Source: ZC4RG30 sp963777735
Lineage (GTDB): Bacteria; Pseudomonadota; Gammaproteobacteria; Steroidobacterales; Steroidobacteraceae
Reading direction: 5' to 3'
Assembly: GCA_963777735.1 (NCBI GenBank)
Contig: CAVZRQ010000008.1
Span: 434,001 to 498,000, forward strand
Length of the DNA: 64,000 nucleotides
Numbering within the stretch: position 1 is the first letter of the stretch; each line of letters opens with the position of its first letter. Positions 47,063-56,794 of this stretch are shown here, piece by piece. Made by a program: the position numbers and the translations under genes. The notes beneath the pieces were generated by a model. It was not told where the DNA came from. It ran no database searches and was given only the letters and a program-made list of their open reading frames with translations.

Positions 47063-48115
47063 TTACAAGTTCTGTTTCCAGAATGCAGCAAACTCCCGAA
47101 CCAGCCTCGCGTTGTCCCAGCTAGCCGGGATTCGAATCCGTCGGCATCTAACGCCGGCGAATGCTTGCCGTGCCAGCTCGCCTACCTGTGCCGTTCGGTC
47201 TGTCCATCGCGGGTCACTTTCGGACAACGCGTCGTATAGCAGAAGATCATGGAAGGACGCGTGCCACTCATGGAGAAGGATGAACGAAGCCTGTCGCGAC
47301 GCGTGAACCTCATCTGCATCTTCGATAGTCAACTGATCAATTTCACCACTGCGCTCAAGCACACACACTTCATCCAGCTTGCCTTCGATTGCGACCGCAT
47401 CAGGACCGAATACACGGACCGGATCGACATTGACAGCGGGCACGCGAACGACCCCGATCAGCACACGCATCAGCCTTGCCAGGGCGCTGCCGCCACTGAA
47501 CAGCTTGTCGATGACCGCATCGAGAAATGCCGTTCTGCGGAAAGCTCGCTCTGCCTGCGAATCCTGATATTTTAGGATCGGCAGGTGATGCGGGTAAACG
47601 GAGAGTGCCTGCGGAAATGCATGAATCTCGCCCTTGCCCACAACGCAGAGATCATCTCCGAAAAGTCGGGCACCGCCATGGACAAATGCGGCGACCAGAG
47701 TGGTCTTTCCGGTGCCTGGATAGGCCGGGAAAAGCACGCGCCGCCCCTCGATCAGCAGCCCTGCTCCGTGCAGAAATGTGTAGCCCCGCTTCAGCAGCGC
47801 AAGTTCGACAATCAGATTGATGGGCACGGCCAATCTATCCATGAAATAGGTCTGTGGAGCGCCCAGGGCATCCATCCGGACCCGGGTCGCGCGGCGATGA
47901 TAGACACCGCCGTCATACTCGTAGTCATCCACAACCGTGGTTCGCCTGGTCGGCGGCGCACTGTCGTAGCAATCGATCACCACGTCAGGCGGACCCGGCA
48001 ACTCCGCGCACCGAAACGAACGCAGGTGAAGCTCGATCTCGTGGTGAAGCGAGTCATCGCCCCTGACACGCAAGCAAATGATCGAGTGAATATTGTACAA
48101 ACGCTCTTGCATCAT
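47063..48115 (-). CDS. HPr kinase-like P-loop protein
   Basis: A 350-residue protein with an HprK-type P-loop, FPAYPGTGKTTLVAAFV, followed by the second motif GGARLFGDDLCVVGKG and the HprK-like HGAGLLIEGRRVLFP. The N-terminal 100 residues have no known fold that I can name. It lacks the usual HprK N-terminal domain. Relatives are often found in polysaccharide loci, and phosphorylation of a sugar or a lipid-linked intermediate has been proposed; no activity can be read from the sequence. It starts on the last base of the next gene's stop. Confidence 0.72.
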   Translation of the reverse strand: MMQERLYNIHSIICLRVRGDDSLHHEIELHLRSFRCAELPGPPDVVIDCYDSAPPTRRTTVVDDYEYDGGVYHRRATRVRMDALGAPQTYFMDRLAVPINLIVELALLKRGYTFLHGAGLLIEGRRVLFPAYPGTGKTTLVAAFVHGGARLFGDDLCVVGKGEIHAFPQALSVYPHHLPILKYQDSQAERAFRRTAFLDAVIDKLFSGGSALARLMRVLIGVVRVPAVNVDPVRVFGPDAVAIEGKLDEVCVLERSGEIDQLTIEDADEVHASRQASFILLHEWHASFHDLLLYDALSESDPRWTDRTAQVGELARQAFAGVRCRRIRIPASWDNARLVREFAAFWKQNL

Positions 48116-49110
48116 TACCCCTTCCCACTTTTCGCCGGCGTCAACTGTGAATTGAAGTCTTCAAGAATACCCCGGGCAATCGCACGTCGATGCCGAAGCA
48201 CGAACCAATAAGCGGCGACTGTCGAAGACACTTCCGACCACGCACCACTGCGGCGACCTGCCAAAAAAACACCCACCGTCAGCAGCAACCGCCCTATCCT
48301 GCTCCAGATATAGCGAAGCAGTAACCGGAGTGACCCGCTGAATAGCTTGTTGAACAAGTACCAGCCATACACTTCGCGCATGAGGATCAGCTCGTACCCC
48401 ACCACGCGCGCTGTCGATACTTCGTCATGCACGACCCGCGCATCTGGAGTGATCAGGAGCTTGCCAGGGTGACGCCGGTGGATCCGGTATGACAGATCCA
48501 GATCTTCACCGTCTGCGTACTTCCACAGCGACTCATCCCAGGTTTCTTCCTCCAGGACTTCGAGCCGGTACACCTGATTCGAACCAGACATCCACTCGCA
48601 CGCCAGCTCTTCCTTCAAAATGCTCGGGTAAGTGGCACTGACGCTGGGCAATACCCTGCAGGCATTCGGCTCGAGGTGATATAGACCGAATATTCGGTGC
48701 AGAAACTCCCGCCATGGCGAACGGACGCCTTGCTCTATGTAGCCCTGCACTCCCACGATGTCGGTGCGTCGCTCGAACAGCTCGCCAATCACCTGGAGAT
48801 AGTCGCTCGCAACCCGCACGTCATCATCCAGCAGCGCCACGAGGTCTCCTGAGCAGAGCCGGACTCCGGAATTCCGGCCTACGGGAAGACTATTGAGCGG
48901 ACTGACAGCATAGCGTACCAGCCCAGCGCCCTCATGGGCCCGGCATACCGCTCGTGTTTCAGAATCTCCAGGCGTTGAGTTGTCCACGACGACAATCTCA
49001 CGAGGCAGCCGACTCTGGGCAGTGAGTGCAGTGAGGCATGCGGCCAACTCGGTCGGTCGGCGGTACGTGACGATCACCACGGAAATCGAGAGGCTAGGCT
49101 TCACCGTCAT
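48115..49110 (-). CDS. Glycosyltransferase family 2
   Basis: A 331-residue inverting GT2 enzyme. It begins MTVKPSLSISVVIVTYRRPT, carries VVVDNSTPGDSE and the metal-binding LVALLDDDVRVASDYLQV, and an ED motif in WKYADGEDLDLSYRIHRR. The C-terminal part has two hydrophobic helices (RLLLTVGVFLAGRRSG and VAAYWFVLRHRR). The ATG at 49110 has GAGG just upstream; a TTG at 49125 is less likely. It overlaps the upstream methyltransferase. Confidence 0.87.
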   Translation of the reverse strand: MTVKPSLSISVVIVTYRRPTELAACLTALTAQSRLPREIVVVDNSTPGDSETRAVCRAHEGAGLVRYAVSPLNSLPVGRNSGVRLCSGDLVALLDDDVRVASDYLQVIGELFERRTDIVGVQGYIEQGVRSPWREFLHRIFGLYHLEPNACRVLPSVSATYPSILKEELACEWMSGSNQVYRLEVLEEETWDESLWKYADGEDLDLSYRIHRRHPGKLLITPDARVVHDEVSTARVVGYELILMREVYGWYLFNKLFSGSLRLLLRYIWSRIGRLLLTVGVFLAGRRSGAWSEVSSTVAAYWFVLRHRRAIARGILEDFNSQLTPAKSGKG

Positions 49111-49819
49111 GACCTCGAACGTCAATCTGAATCAAAGCGCCGTACTTCGGCCAGCGACCAACAGGGCGCTGGACTTCAGGCAGTTTCTCGAGCGTAATCG
49201 CCGCGTTGGGTGCGGCAGCCATCGCCAGCAGCCTGTAATTCCTGACCCAGCCATCCCGCGTGTAGTATCCGCCACATCCTGCTTCCTCGTCATGCATCTC
49301 CAGCAGAACTACGCGCCCGCAACTGATCCGGACGAGTTCGCGCAGACACCGCTCGATCCTGTCTGGACCCAGGTAGAGCAACGTGGCGTCGGTGAACACG
49401 ACGTCGACTGATCGCGACTGAAATTTGGCCAGGTGACTGGCCTCGCCCTCAAACAGGGTGACATTACTGATTCCGAACCGCCTCGCGCTTTCCCGCCCGA
49501 GTGCAATCGATGCCGGACTGATGTCAACACCGGTAAGGCGAGCCCCGGGTATGCGTTCCGCCAACGTCCACAAATTCGGACCCCAGCCGCATCCCACTTC
49601 AAAAAAATGCGGAGTTAGCCCAGCGCCATTTGCCTCAGCATCTATCAACCTTGCCACGAGCCACGCCCGATGTGGATGCCGCAGGTTTGCCAGACCAAGC
49701 TCAACGTCGCTCGACGTTCGGCGCCGGAAATACCGCTCATCAAGCGCAGACCCCGCAACTCGACGGAGGACTCCTTGAAATCTCCAGTACAGACGCGATA
49801 GATAAGAATGCACAGTCAT
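49094..49819 (-). CDS. SAM-dependent methyltransferase (class I)
   Basis: A 241-residue methyltransferase with the SAM motif HFFEVGCGWGPNLWTL, LTGVDISPASIALGRESARR and VDVVFTDATLLYLGPDR. It is probably a glycan or acceptor methyltransferase. It begins after a 276-base gap in which I see no gene. Its end overlaps the GT2 start by 17 bases. Confidence 0.78.
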   Translation of the reverse strand: MTVHSYLSRLYWRFQGVLRRVAGSALDERYFRRRTSSDVELGLANLRHPHRAWLVARLIDAEANGAGLTPHFFEVGCGWGPNLWTLAERIPGARLTGVDISPASIALGRESARRFGISNVTLFEGEASHLAKFQSRSVDVVFTDATLLYLGPDRIERCLRELVRISCGRVVLLEMHDEEAGCGGYYTRDGWVRNYRLLAMAAAPNAAITLEKLPEVQRPVGRWPKYGALIQIDVRGHDGEA

Positions 49820-50095
49820 CGCAATTGATCAGTCACAAGTTGTCGCCAACGAGTAATTACCGCGGCTTTGGCTCATTCAGGCATCTCTCGGCGGCACAAA
49901 TGGTACGTAAAGGAAAATGGCGCAACGCCATGAGCCAATTCGGCGGGCAGAGTAACGCGATACGCCGTGCTGCGCCAGACTCGGCATGATCGTCATTGAC
50001 AAATGGAACTACCGCATCAGGGTTCCCCCCAAGCGCCAGTCCCGACGCCGAATCTCATCCGCTCGACGTCCGCTTCGCCTGCTGGCGACACCGGA

Positions 50096-51412
50096 CTATC
50101 GCACGCCTCGCAAGAGACGGAATATCATCTCACGCTCACGAACACTGAGTCGAACCAACGCCTTCGCACCTTCGCCATCGCCTCTGTATCGATCAAACAG
50201 CCAAATACCGGCGAAGAATGACAAAGCTCCGGACACGATTGCAGCCCAGGCGGCTCCCGCCAATCCCAGTGTCGGCAACAGGATCGCCGCAATGCCGAGT
50301 CCTACCACTGCAACGCCTGCATTTACGAGAGCGGTCTCATACGACCTACCCCTCGCGTTGAGGTCCTGAAATAGCACTCGCCAGCCACAGGACAGAATCA
50401 CCGCGACCAGCAGTAGTCGAAGTATCGGAACTGCGCCTTCGAAGGACTCTGAAAAGAGAAGCCGGACAAGCGGATCGGCAATTAATGCTAATACTATCGC
50501 CGCAGCGGTTGCCGCCACCAATGCGATACGAAATACAACAGGAGTCAGACGCATGCTATTGCGTTCCGGATCTTCTGCTACGCGAGGCAACAATATCGTG
50601 CCGAGTGCGTCGGCCAACAAGTAGATGCGCTCTGATGCAGCCTGTGCCACGGTGTAGAGCCCGACACCAACGGGCCCGAGATGTGCATTTATCAGCAACC
50701 AGACCAACCGGCCGTTGAGAAACAGGGTTACGTTGGAGGCGTAGACACCTAGGCCAAACTTGTAAGCCTCGGTGAGGTACTGGGAGTTTGGCCGCGCTAC
50801 TCCTCCGCTCTTGCGTACGACGACATACATAATCAGGGCAGCGGCGCCAAAACCGGCCACGAGCTCAAGAACCAGTGCCGTCCAGACCGTAAGGCCAAAG
50901 ATGAACCAGGCGCAGGTGAGCACTGCGAAAGACGCAGCCGTGTTGAGGAGCAGCAGACGGCTGTAGATTCCAGCCGCATGCAAGCCAAGCAGCAACGTCA
51001 ATACGAAGGCCGAGACAGTCAAGGGCACGAGATAGCCCAGCCCCAGAACGAGCAGCTCCACAGGAACACCGGCAAATAGTTGTTCCCGCAGGAAAAGGAT
51101 CAGAAACAGCCCCACACAGGCCATGAGGACGATTCGCATGGCACCGGCGATCAGATGGCTGCCGAGGATCTCGGAGACCGGCCAGCGACGTCCAGCGACG
51201 AATCTGGGTCCTGAAGTTCCCAGGCCAAAATCCGTGAACGTACAGAGCATCGAGGGGAGCAAGACTGCCAGGGCAAAGTGCCCGCGCCCTTCTGACCCGA
51301 GAGACCTGGCCATGACAATGGATGTGCCGATGGCCAAAATAGAGATGATGAGCTGGCTGCTGGCAAGTGCGTAGAGATCACGCGCAAAACTGCGCCCTGG
51401 CTTAACAGTCAC
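50096..51412 (-). CDS. Polysaccharide flippase (Wzx/MATE-type)
   Basis: A 438-residue membrane protein with about 12 segments and the flippase-type pattern SSQLIISILAIGTSIVMARSL, FGLGTSGPRFVAGRRW, and a late FQDLNARGRSYETALVNAG. It would move the lipid-linked repeat unit across the inner membrane. Upstream is the Wzz-like gene on the same strand, 64 bases away. Confidence 0.84.
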   Translation of the reverse strand: MTVKPGRSFARDLYALASSQLIISILAIGTSIVMARSLGSEGRGHFALAVLLPSMLCTFTDFGLGTSGPRFVAGRRWPVSEILGSHLIAGAMRIVLMACVGLFLILFLREQLFAGVPVELLVLGLGYLVPLTVSAFVLTLLLGLHAAGIYSRLLLLNTAASFAVLTCAWFIFGLTVWTALVLELVAGFGAAALIMYVVVRKSGGVARPNSQYLTEAYKFGLGVYASNVTLFLNGRLVWLLINAHLGPVGVGLYTVAQAASERIYLLADALGTILLPRVAEDPERNSMRLTPVVFRIALVAATAAAIVLALIADPLVRLLFSESFEGAVPILRLLLVAVILSCGWRVLFQDLNARGRSYETALVNAGVAVVGLGIAAILLPTLGLAGAAWAAIVSGALSFFAGIWLFDRYRGDGEGAKALVRLSVREREMIFRLLRGVR

Positions 51413-51476
51413 TGAGGAGAGACGCGGCGCTGACTCTTGCGTGGGAACAAGCTGCCGGAGTTGCGGTTGAGCAACT

Positions 51477-52373
51477 TCACGCCTTGAGCGACTCTCGACG
51501 CGAACGGACGAAAAGCGCGTGCGCTATCGCGACAATCAGGCCAAGAAACAACCCCAGCAGAGCACCGACGGCCACCATCATCGTGCGTTTCGGGCGAACT
51601 CTCTGCTCGGGGGCAACGGCGGGATCAACGACACTGAAGGCATACTCCGCCCGCGCATTTGCCAACGTGAGCGTCTGGGTTTCGCTCTGAACGATGTTGT
51701 ACATCACGCGCTGCAATTCAACGACGTTCGTCTTGGCGATCTGCGTGGTGAGGTAGGAAATATTCCTTGTTGCCTCATCGATCGCGCGCAGGCGGATACG
51801 CTCATTGGCGAGCTTCACGAATTCATTGGCCCAGGCCGCGGCAACGTTCGGGTCCTTCCACTCGACAGATACGGTGATCCGGCCATTCCGCGCATTCTGC
51901 GCGATGGAGACTACATTCTCCTGGAAGTACTTCACCGCGAGCCAGAGAGTCGCACGCTCGCCGCGAACATTCGACAGCAGCGCCACCCTGTTATCCCTTC
52001 CGACGAACTCCTCGACCATCTGGCGTGACTCCAGTACTGCGCGAGACTGCCCATTTGCGCCGCGCCCGGACGACAAATTCAGCCCCGCCAGACTGGCGAG
52101 CCCCCCGAGCTGGTTGACGACCGACGCCATGCCACCACCACCGGGATCCTCGACCTCGACGAGAACGGCCTGCGCCCGGTAGATGGGCGTTGCAGACAGC
52201 GCAAGCGCAACTGCACCCCCAACGCAAAGCAGGAATGCACCAGCGATCAGGTATTTGTAACCCCAGAGCGACCGCCAGAGTACTGCAAGCTCTATTACGT
52301 CAGACTCTGGGGGTGGTTTCTGAGTATCCATCGACAACTCTGGGCGCTCCATTTGGATTCGTGTCACCGGCAT
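51477..52373 (-). CDS. Chain-length determinant protein (Wzz-type)
   Basis: A 298-residue Wzz-fold protein: an N-terminal membrane helix (YLIAGAFLLCVGGAVALAL), a periplasmic coiled region with VNQLGGLASLAGLNLSSG and KDPNVAAAWANEFVKLANER, and a C-terminal helix (MMVAVGALLGLFLGLIVAIA) preceded by APEQRVRPKRT. No tyrosine-kinase domain is fused, unlike Wzc. I chose the ATG at 52373 (MPVTRIQMERPE); an ATG at 52331 (MDTQKPPPESD) is also possible. It starts 28 bases after the export-protein stop. Confidence 0.85.
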   Translation of the reverse strand: MPVTRIQMERPELSMDTQKPPPESDVIELAVLWRSLWGYKYLIAGAFLLCVGGAVALALSATPIYRAQAVLVEVEDPGGGGMASVVNQLGGLASLAGLNLSSGRGANGQSRAVLESRQMVEEFVGRDNRVALLSNVRGERATLWLAVKYFQENVVSIAQNARNGRITVSVEWKDPNVAAAWANEFVKLANERIRLRAIDEATRNISYLTTQIAKTNVVELQRVMYNIVQSETQTLTLANARAEYAFSVVDPAVAPEQRVRPKRTMMVAVGALLGLFLGLIVAIAHALFVRSRRESLKA

Positions 52374-52401
52374 CAACTACCTGATTGATGCCCTTGCTGG
52401 C

Positions 52402-55215
52402 TCAGAAGGAATTTACCGCCGCAACCGACACAGCGACGTTGTAGAGAATCTGTGATACCGCCTGCCAGAACGGCAACCGCGGCATTCGCTCCGTATCCAG
52501 CGGCACGACAATGGTATCGCCCGGCTTGATCGCGGCATCATTGTGGCGCGTCAACAGCGAACCCGTGCGTGTTGCCGTGCGACCATCCGCCTGCACCACA
52601 TAGACTCGCCGTTTATCGGCCTTCTTCGTGATGCCGCCACTCATCGAAATGTAGTCGCCACGCTTCAGCTGCGGAAGAAACTGGTGCGAAGCGGCATTCT
52701 GCACTTCGCCGATTACGGTCACCTCCTGACGCATTCTAGGTATGACAAGTTCATCACCGTTGCGCAGCGCAACATCCCTATCGCTGCCGGGCACGGACGC
52801 CAGAATGCTGGGCAAGTCGATGAGGAACCTGCCTGTCGCCTTGGCCCCCTGCAACTGCGACAGCAGCGACTGCCCGGCCCGCAGCGCCTCGCTAGCATTG
52901 GACTGACCCGCGTTGGCCGCCTGGAGCGAAAGAGCTGCCAGATCCGCGCGCAAGCGATCAGCCAGCCGGTCCATCTGCTCCTGTTCGAGCACCTTGAGGT
53001 CTCGCCGCATGAACACCGCGCCTTCCGGGAAAGCCAGCGACGTCAGCCCACCTGCGCGGCCTACCACTTGCAGCAGGGTCTCACCTTTGCGAACAGGGTA
53101 GGTACCCGGGAATCGCACTTCACCTCGCAAAGTGACGGACCCCTGATCCGTCCAATCAGGCGTTTCTTTGACGAGCAGATAGTCGAAGGGTTTCAGTGAG
53201 ACATTCGCAGAGACATCGCCCAGGCGAGCGGCCCCGAGGTCGACCTCGATCAGTTCCGTCTGGCGCACGCCGGAAGCACTGACAGAATACCTAGTCAGCT
53301 CTGCGACGCCACCGTACGCAGCTGAGTCCAGATTACCGCCAGCGCGCAGCAGGTCAGCGATACGCATGCCTGGCTCCAGCGGATACTCGCCCGGCACCTT
53401 CACGCTCCCTCCCACTCGCACAATTTCCGTCGGGCGGGCCAGATCCGACTGGAGCTTCAGTTCATCGATCAGCGGCTGAATGATGCGCTCCCTGCCGGGA
53501 GCGAGATCGAATACGGTAATCCGATCGCGCGGGGCGAGCACCACATCAGCTGCCGAGCCTGGTGCCGCCAAGGCGGCCGTGAGGTCAGCTGATTGCGCGG
53601 ACACGCGCCGATCCGGACCACTTTCGCGGCGTATCAGAATATAGTGCTGGTCGGCTCCGGGCCTGAGTTCATCGATTGATCCAATCACATCCGTGAGGCG
53701 CAAGCCCTCCCGCCAGGAAAATGCGCCTGGCCTATGCACAAAACCTTCCAGCGTCACTCCGATGTCGACCTGGGGCCGCAGTCTCGCTACACGCAGGACG
53801 TCGCCGTTGCGTGGAGCGAGCCCCCGCCCGACTGGCAGCGTCAGATTGACGTCCAGAACCACGCGCCGATTGCTTGCGTCAATGCGGGTCAGGCTTGCGC
53901 GGCTGATATCGGCCTCTGGCGTATAGCCGCCGGCCATGAGAACAACCTCGTCGACTTGGGATTCACCCTTGAGTTCATAGACGGCCGGGCGCTTCACCTC
54001 GCCCTCCACAGATACCGTGTCTCCGACCGGCGGGATGAAAATTACATCTCCGGGCAAGAGCTTTGCATCATTGCTGGTATCGCCGTGAATCAGGATGTCG
54101 TAAAGGTCGAAACGACGGATCACTTCGCCCTGACGCTTGAGCTGGATATCGCGCAGCGAACCGATGCCATTTACGCCGCCGGAGGCGAATAGTGCAGTGA
54201 TCATGGTGGCGAGACCACTGACGGTATAGGAACCCGGCACCTTTGCCTCACCCATTACGAACACGCGGATCGCGCGGGTATCGCCCATCGCGATGCTCGC
54301 CTGCACGCCGATCATCTGCCTCGCAACTCGCGACTCAATTGTGCCGCGCGCGGCGTTGAAGGTCATCCCGCCGACGCGGATCGGCCCCAATTCGGGAAAG
54401 TTGACCGTACCATCGCGGCTCACCACAAGAGGCAAGCTGCGGTTCTGGCCGCCGAACAACTGCACGTTGAGCACGTCGCCGGGGCCAATCACGTAATCGG
54501 CAGGAACGGGGACGTCAGTGAGTGGCGAAAAAGTGGAAGGCGCATTGTCGAACAGGTCGTAGCCGAATGCCTCCAGTCTCGCGATGCCGGTCTTCGCCAG
54601 TGGCAAACGTGAGATCTGTACTTCTAGGGGAAGCAATACTGGCTCCAGGGAAAGTCGCTGGATAGCCTGTTCCTCGGTGAGCCCACCGAGCGCAATAGGT
54701 GCGACACCAGGCAAATTCAACTGCGCGTCACGGTTAAGTTCGTAAGGATTGCGGGACAGAACCAGCGCGATGAGTTCATCAAGCTTGCGACGGCCTGGAG
54801 AATCCATGTCCGTGAGCAGACGCTGGCGGCGCTCGGAGGCCACCTGATCGGCAGGAGCAGGTTGGCCAGCAATGGGCGCGCGCGGTACCGCGATTTCGAT
54901 GACAAGGGTATCGCCAGGCCCGAGCACCGGAATGAGCGGCTCATCATCAGCGGCGGCGGTGCGGCGACGGTCATTGTCCGCACGGACGTCGGCCTGCCGG
55001 TCGGCCGCAATGGCGGCCGTTGCGCCACGCTGCGGCGCTCCAACCTGCTGCAACACGGCCTGCTGTTGTTCGGGCGTGAGGCCCTGGAATATCTGCAGCT
55101 GCTCCGCCGTTGGTGCGGTCTGCGCGGTGGCGATGGAAAACATGGCCAGCGAAGCGATAATCCCGACACACAGTCCACTCGCGCGGCGGGCCCACTGAGA
55201 ATCTAACCTAGTCAT
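52402..55215 (-). CDS. Large polysaccharide export protein with repeated SLBB domains
   Basis: A 937-residue Wza/GumB-like outer-membrane export protein with a signal peptide (GLCVGIIASLAMFSIATAQ). The poly-export domain (VPADYVIGPGDVLNVQLFG) is followed by about six SLBB domains, e.g. VMGEAKVPGSYTVSGL, GEVKRPAVYELKG, LEGFVHRPGAFSWREG, GSVKVPGEYPLEPG and RGEVRFPGTYPVRKG. No lipid-attachment cysteine is seen, unlike E. coli Wza. It is about two and a half times the length of Wza, so it may form a taller periplasmic channel. Confidence 0.87.
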   Translation of the reverse strand: MTRLDSQWARRASGLCVGIIASLAMFSIATAQTAPTAEQLQIFQGLTPEQQQAVLQQVGAPQRGATAAIAADRQADVRADNDRRRTAAADDEPLIPVLGPGDTLVIEIAVPRAPIAGQPAPADQVASERRQRLLTDMDSPGRRKLDELIALVLSRNPYELNRDAQLNLPGVAPIALGGLTEEQAIQRLSLEPVLLPLEVQISRLPLAKTGIARLEAFGYDLFDNAPSTFSPLTDVPVPADYVIGPGDVLNVQLFGGQNRSLPLVVSRDGTVNFPELGPIRVGGMTFNAARGTIESRVARQMIGVQASIAMGDTRAIRVFVMGEAKVPGSYTVSGLATMITALFASGGVNGIGSLRDIQLKRQGEVIRRFDLYDILIHGDTSNDAKLLPGDVIFIPPVGDTVSVEGEVKRPAVYELKGESQVDEVVLMAGGYTPEADISRASLTRIDASNRRVVLDVNLTLPVGRGLAPRNGDVLRVARLRPQVDIGVTLEGFVHRPGAFSWREGLRLTDVIGSIDELRPGADQHYILIRRESGPDRRVSAQSADLTAALAAPGSAADVVLAPRDRITVFDLAPGRERIIQPLIDELKLQSDLARPTEIVRVGGSVKVPGEYPLEPGMRIADLLRAGGNLDSAAYGGVAELTRYSVSASGVRQTELIEVDLGAARLGDVSANVSLKPFDYLLVKETPDWTDQGSVTLRGEVRFPGTYPVRKGETLLQVVGRAGGLTSLAFPEGAVFMRRDLKVLEQEQMDRLADRLRADLAALSLQAANAGQSNASEALRAGQSLLSQLQGAKATGRFLIDLPSILASVPGSDRDVALRNGDELVIPRMRQEVTVIGEVQNAASHQFLPQLKRGDYISMSGGITKKADKRRVYVVQADGRTATRTGSLLTRHNDAAIKPGDTIVVPLDTERMPRLPFWQAVSQILYNVAVSVAAVNSF

Positions 55216-55260
55216 GCTTACGAAGCCCCGAACCTGTTACGGCGCACTGTTTTGCCTATG

Positions 55261-56748
55261 TTACAGCGGCTTGCGCCACTGGATGAAACCGAATACGCCG
55301 TTGGCATTACCTGCGCTACGCGGTGACTGACTTTCATGCCCCAGCTGCACGCCAAGGCGCTGCCCGAGTAACATGCCTTCCCAAGATACTTCCATGGAAT
55401 CGTATTCGCTGCGCCCGTAGGTAACCGTGTTGTACGGATCAAGCACGCCGTAGGCGTTGAGCCGGCCGTGCCGCGCCCGAATTGCCCACCGATCACCGTC
55501 CTTTCGTGTCAGCGCAACTACTACCGACGTCGACTCCGAATCAGCGTCAGTTGTGTGCCCAATGTTGCGCCCACGGTACCGGTAGCCGGCCGCAAAGATC
55601 CCCTGCCGATAGGCGCAACCAGGCTCCAACCCAGCACTGTACCACTTGCAGTTCGTATTCGAGTACTCGATGTGAGCCCGCAATATGGAGCCAGACTCCA
55701 GCATCAACCAGGATTCTGCGCCGAACAACCCCAAGTACCGCTCTGGTATCGCCGTATCGGAATTGTCCTCACCTATTTCCTGCGCGTAAAGAGCCAATGG
55801 AAGCCACTTGAACGGAGAGACGATGCGTGCGTCAAATCCAGCCATCTGATTGCCAGGCTCGTCCTCGGGATCATTCAGGCCGCGTATGCCCGCGTTGTCC
55901 TGTCCGATCAGCAACCGCCCGAAGGTAGTCAAGTCGCAGCGACGACCCTTGCCGCAGAACTGCGCTGTGCGCGACAGCCCGAACTCGAAAATGGGTGCCG
56001 GCTTGAACGAGAAGCGCATGCCCATAAACAGTGGCCGATCAACATCAGCCCGGTCGTTTTCCATTACTCCGAGGAAGGCCGAAAAGCGCCACGGACCAAA
56101 CCAGCGCAGCACCGGGAAATTAGCGGGCACGCTATGGAATCGATCCATGGACACCGACGGCATGGGGCGGGCGCTAGTGGACAGGATCAGACTGCCATCA
56201 CGCCCCGGACCCCACCACCGATCCATCTGGTTTGCACTGAACAGCCAATTGCCCCATCGAATGGTGATCTCACTACCATCGAATCGGATGTCCTGCCCAT
56301 CACTGGCATCGACGATGCCTGTCGCCGCCAGCGTAATGCCATAGCGCTCCGTACTGGCACCACCCACTGAACGGAATTCAAGATTCTCACGTCCCAGCGT
56401 CGTGTCGTCGCGCAGTAGCCCTGGTCTTCCGGCCGTAACTCCAACCTCGCGGATGCGCCATTCGGTGGCATCCGGCGTCGCGGCTGACGCGGCAACTACG
56501 CGTGACAAGGCGCTGCGCAGTGCCGTGTCGTAAAGGTCCATGGCGTCCACGCGACTTGCGGCCTGCGCAACATCCTCACGCGCAAGCGGCCACTCATTGA
56601 CCGGGAGGTTGAGAACCCCCTCATCCACGAGCAGTGAAAGATCGTCACGAAGACGCGTGTCTGAGGCGGGAAGGAAGAAACTCTGCGCGGCAGCTCCCTG
56701 TGACGCAAGTGCCGCAAGCAAGGCAATCGAAGCGAATCGGAATTTCAT
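55261..56748 (-). CDS. Capsule assembly protein Wzi-like
   Basis: A 495-residue outer-membrane beta-barrel protein with a signal peptide (FASIALLAALASQGAAAQ). Family features are NWLFSANQMDRWWGPGRDGSL and RWFGPWRFSAFLGVMEN. Wzi-type proteins bind and anchor capsule on the cell surface. It lies next to the export protein and is the last locus-specific gene before pgi. Confidence 0.82.
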   Translation of the reverse strand: MKFRFASIALLAALASQGAAAQSFFLPASDTRLRDDLSLLVDEGVLNLPVNEWPLAREDVAQAASRVDAMDLYDTALRSALSRVVAASAATPDATEWRIREVGVTAGRPGLLRDDTTLGRENLEFRSVGGASTERYGITLAATGIVDASDGQDIRFDGSEITIRWGNWLFSANQMDRWWGPGRDGSLILSTSARPMPSVSMDRFHSVPANFPVLRWFGPWRFSAFLGVMENDRADVDRPLFMGMRFSFKPAPIFEFGLSRTAQFCGKGRRCDLTTFGRLLIGQDNAGIRGLNDPEDEPGNQMAGFDARIVSPFKWLPLALYAQEIGEDNSDTAIPERYLGLFGAESWLMLESGSILRAHIEYSNTNCKWYSAGLEPGCAYRQGIFAAGYRYRGRNIGHTTDADSESTSVVVALTRKDGDRWAIRARHGRLNAYGVLDPYNTVTYGRSEYDSMEVSWEGMLLGQRLGVQLGHESQSPRSAGNANGVFGFIQWRKPL

Positions 56749-56794
56749 CGGTGCAGAATATACCGAAGTGCCCGGATTGCTGCTTGGTCAGAAG

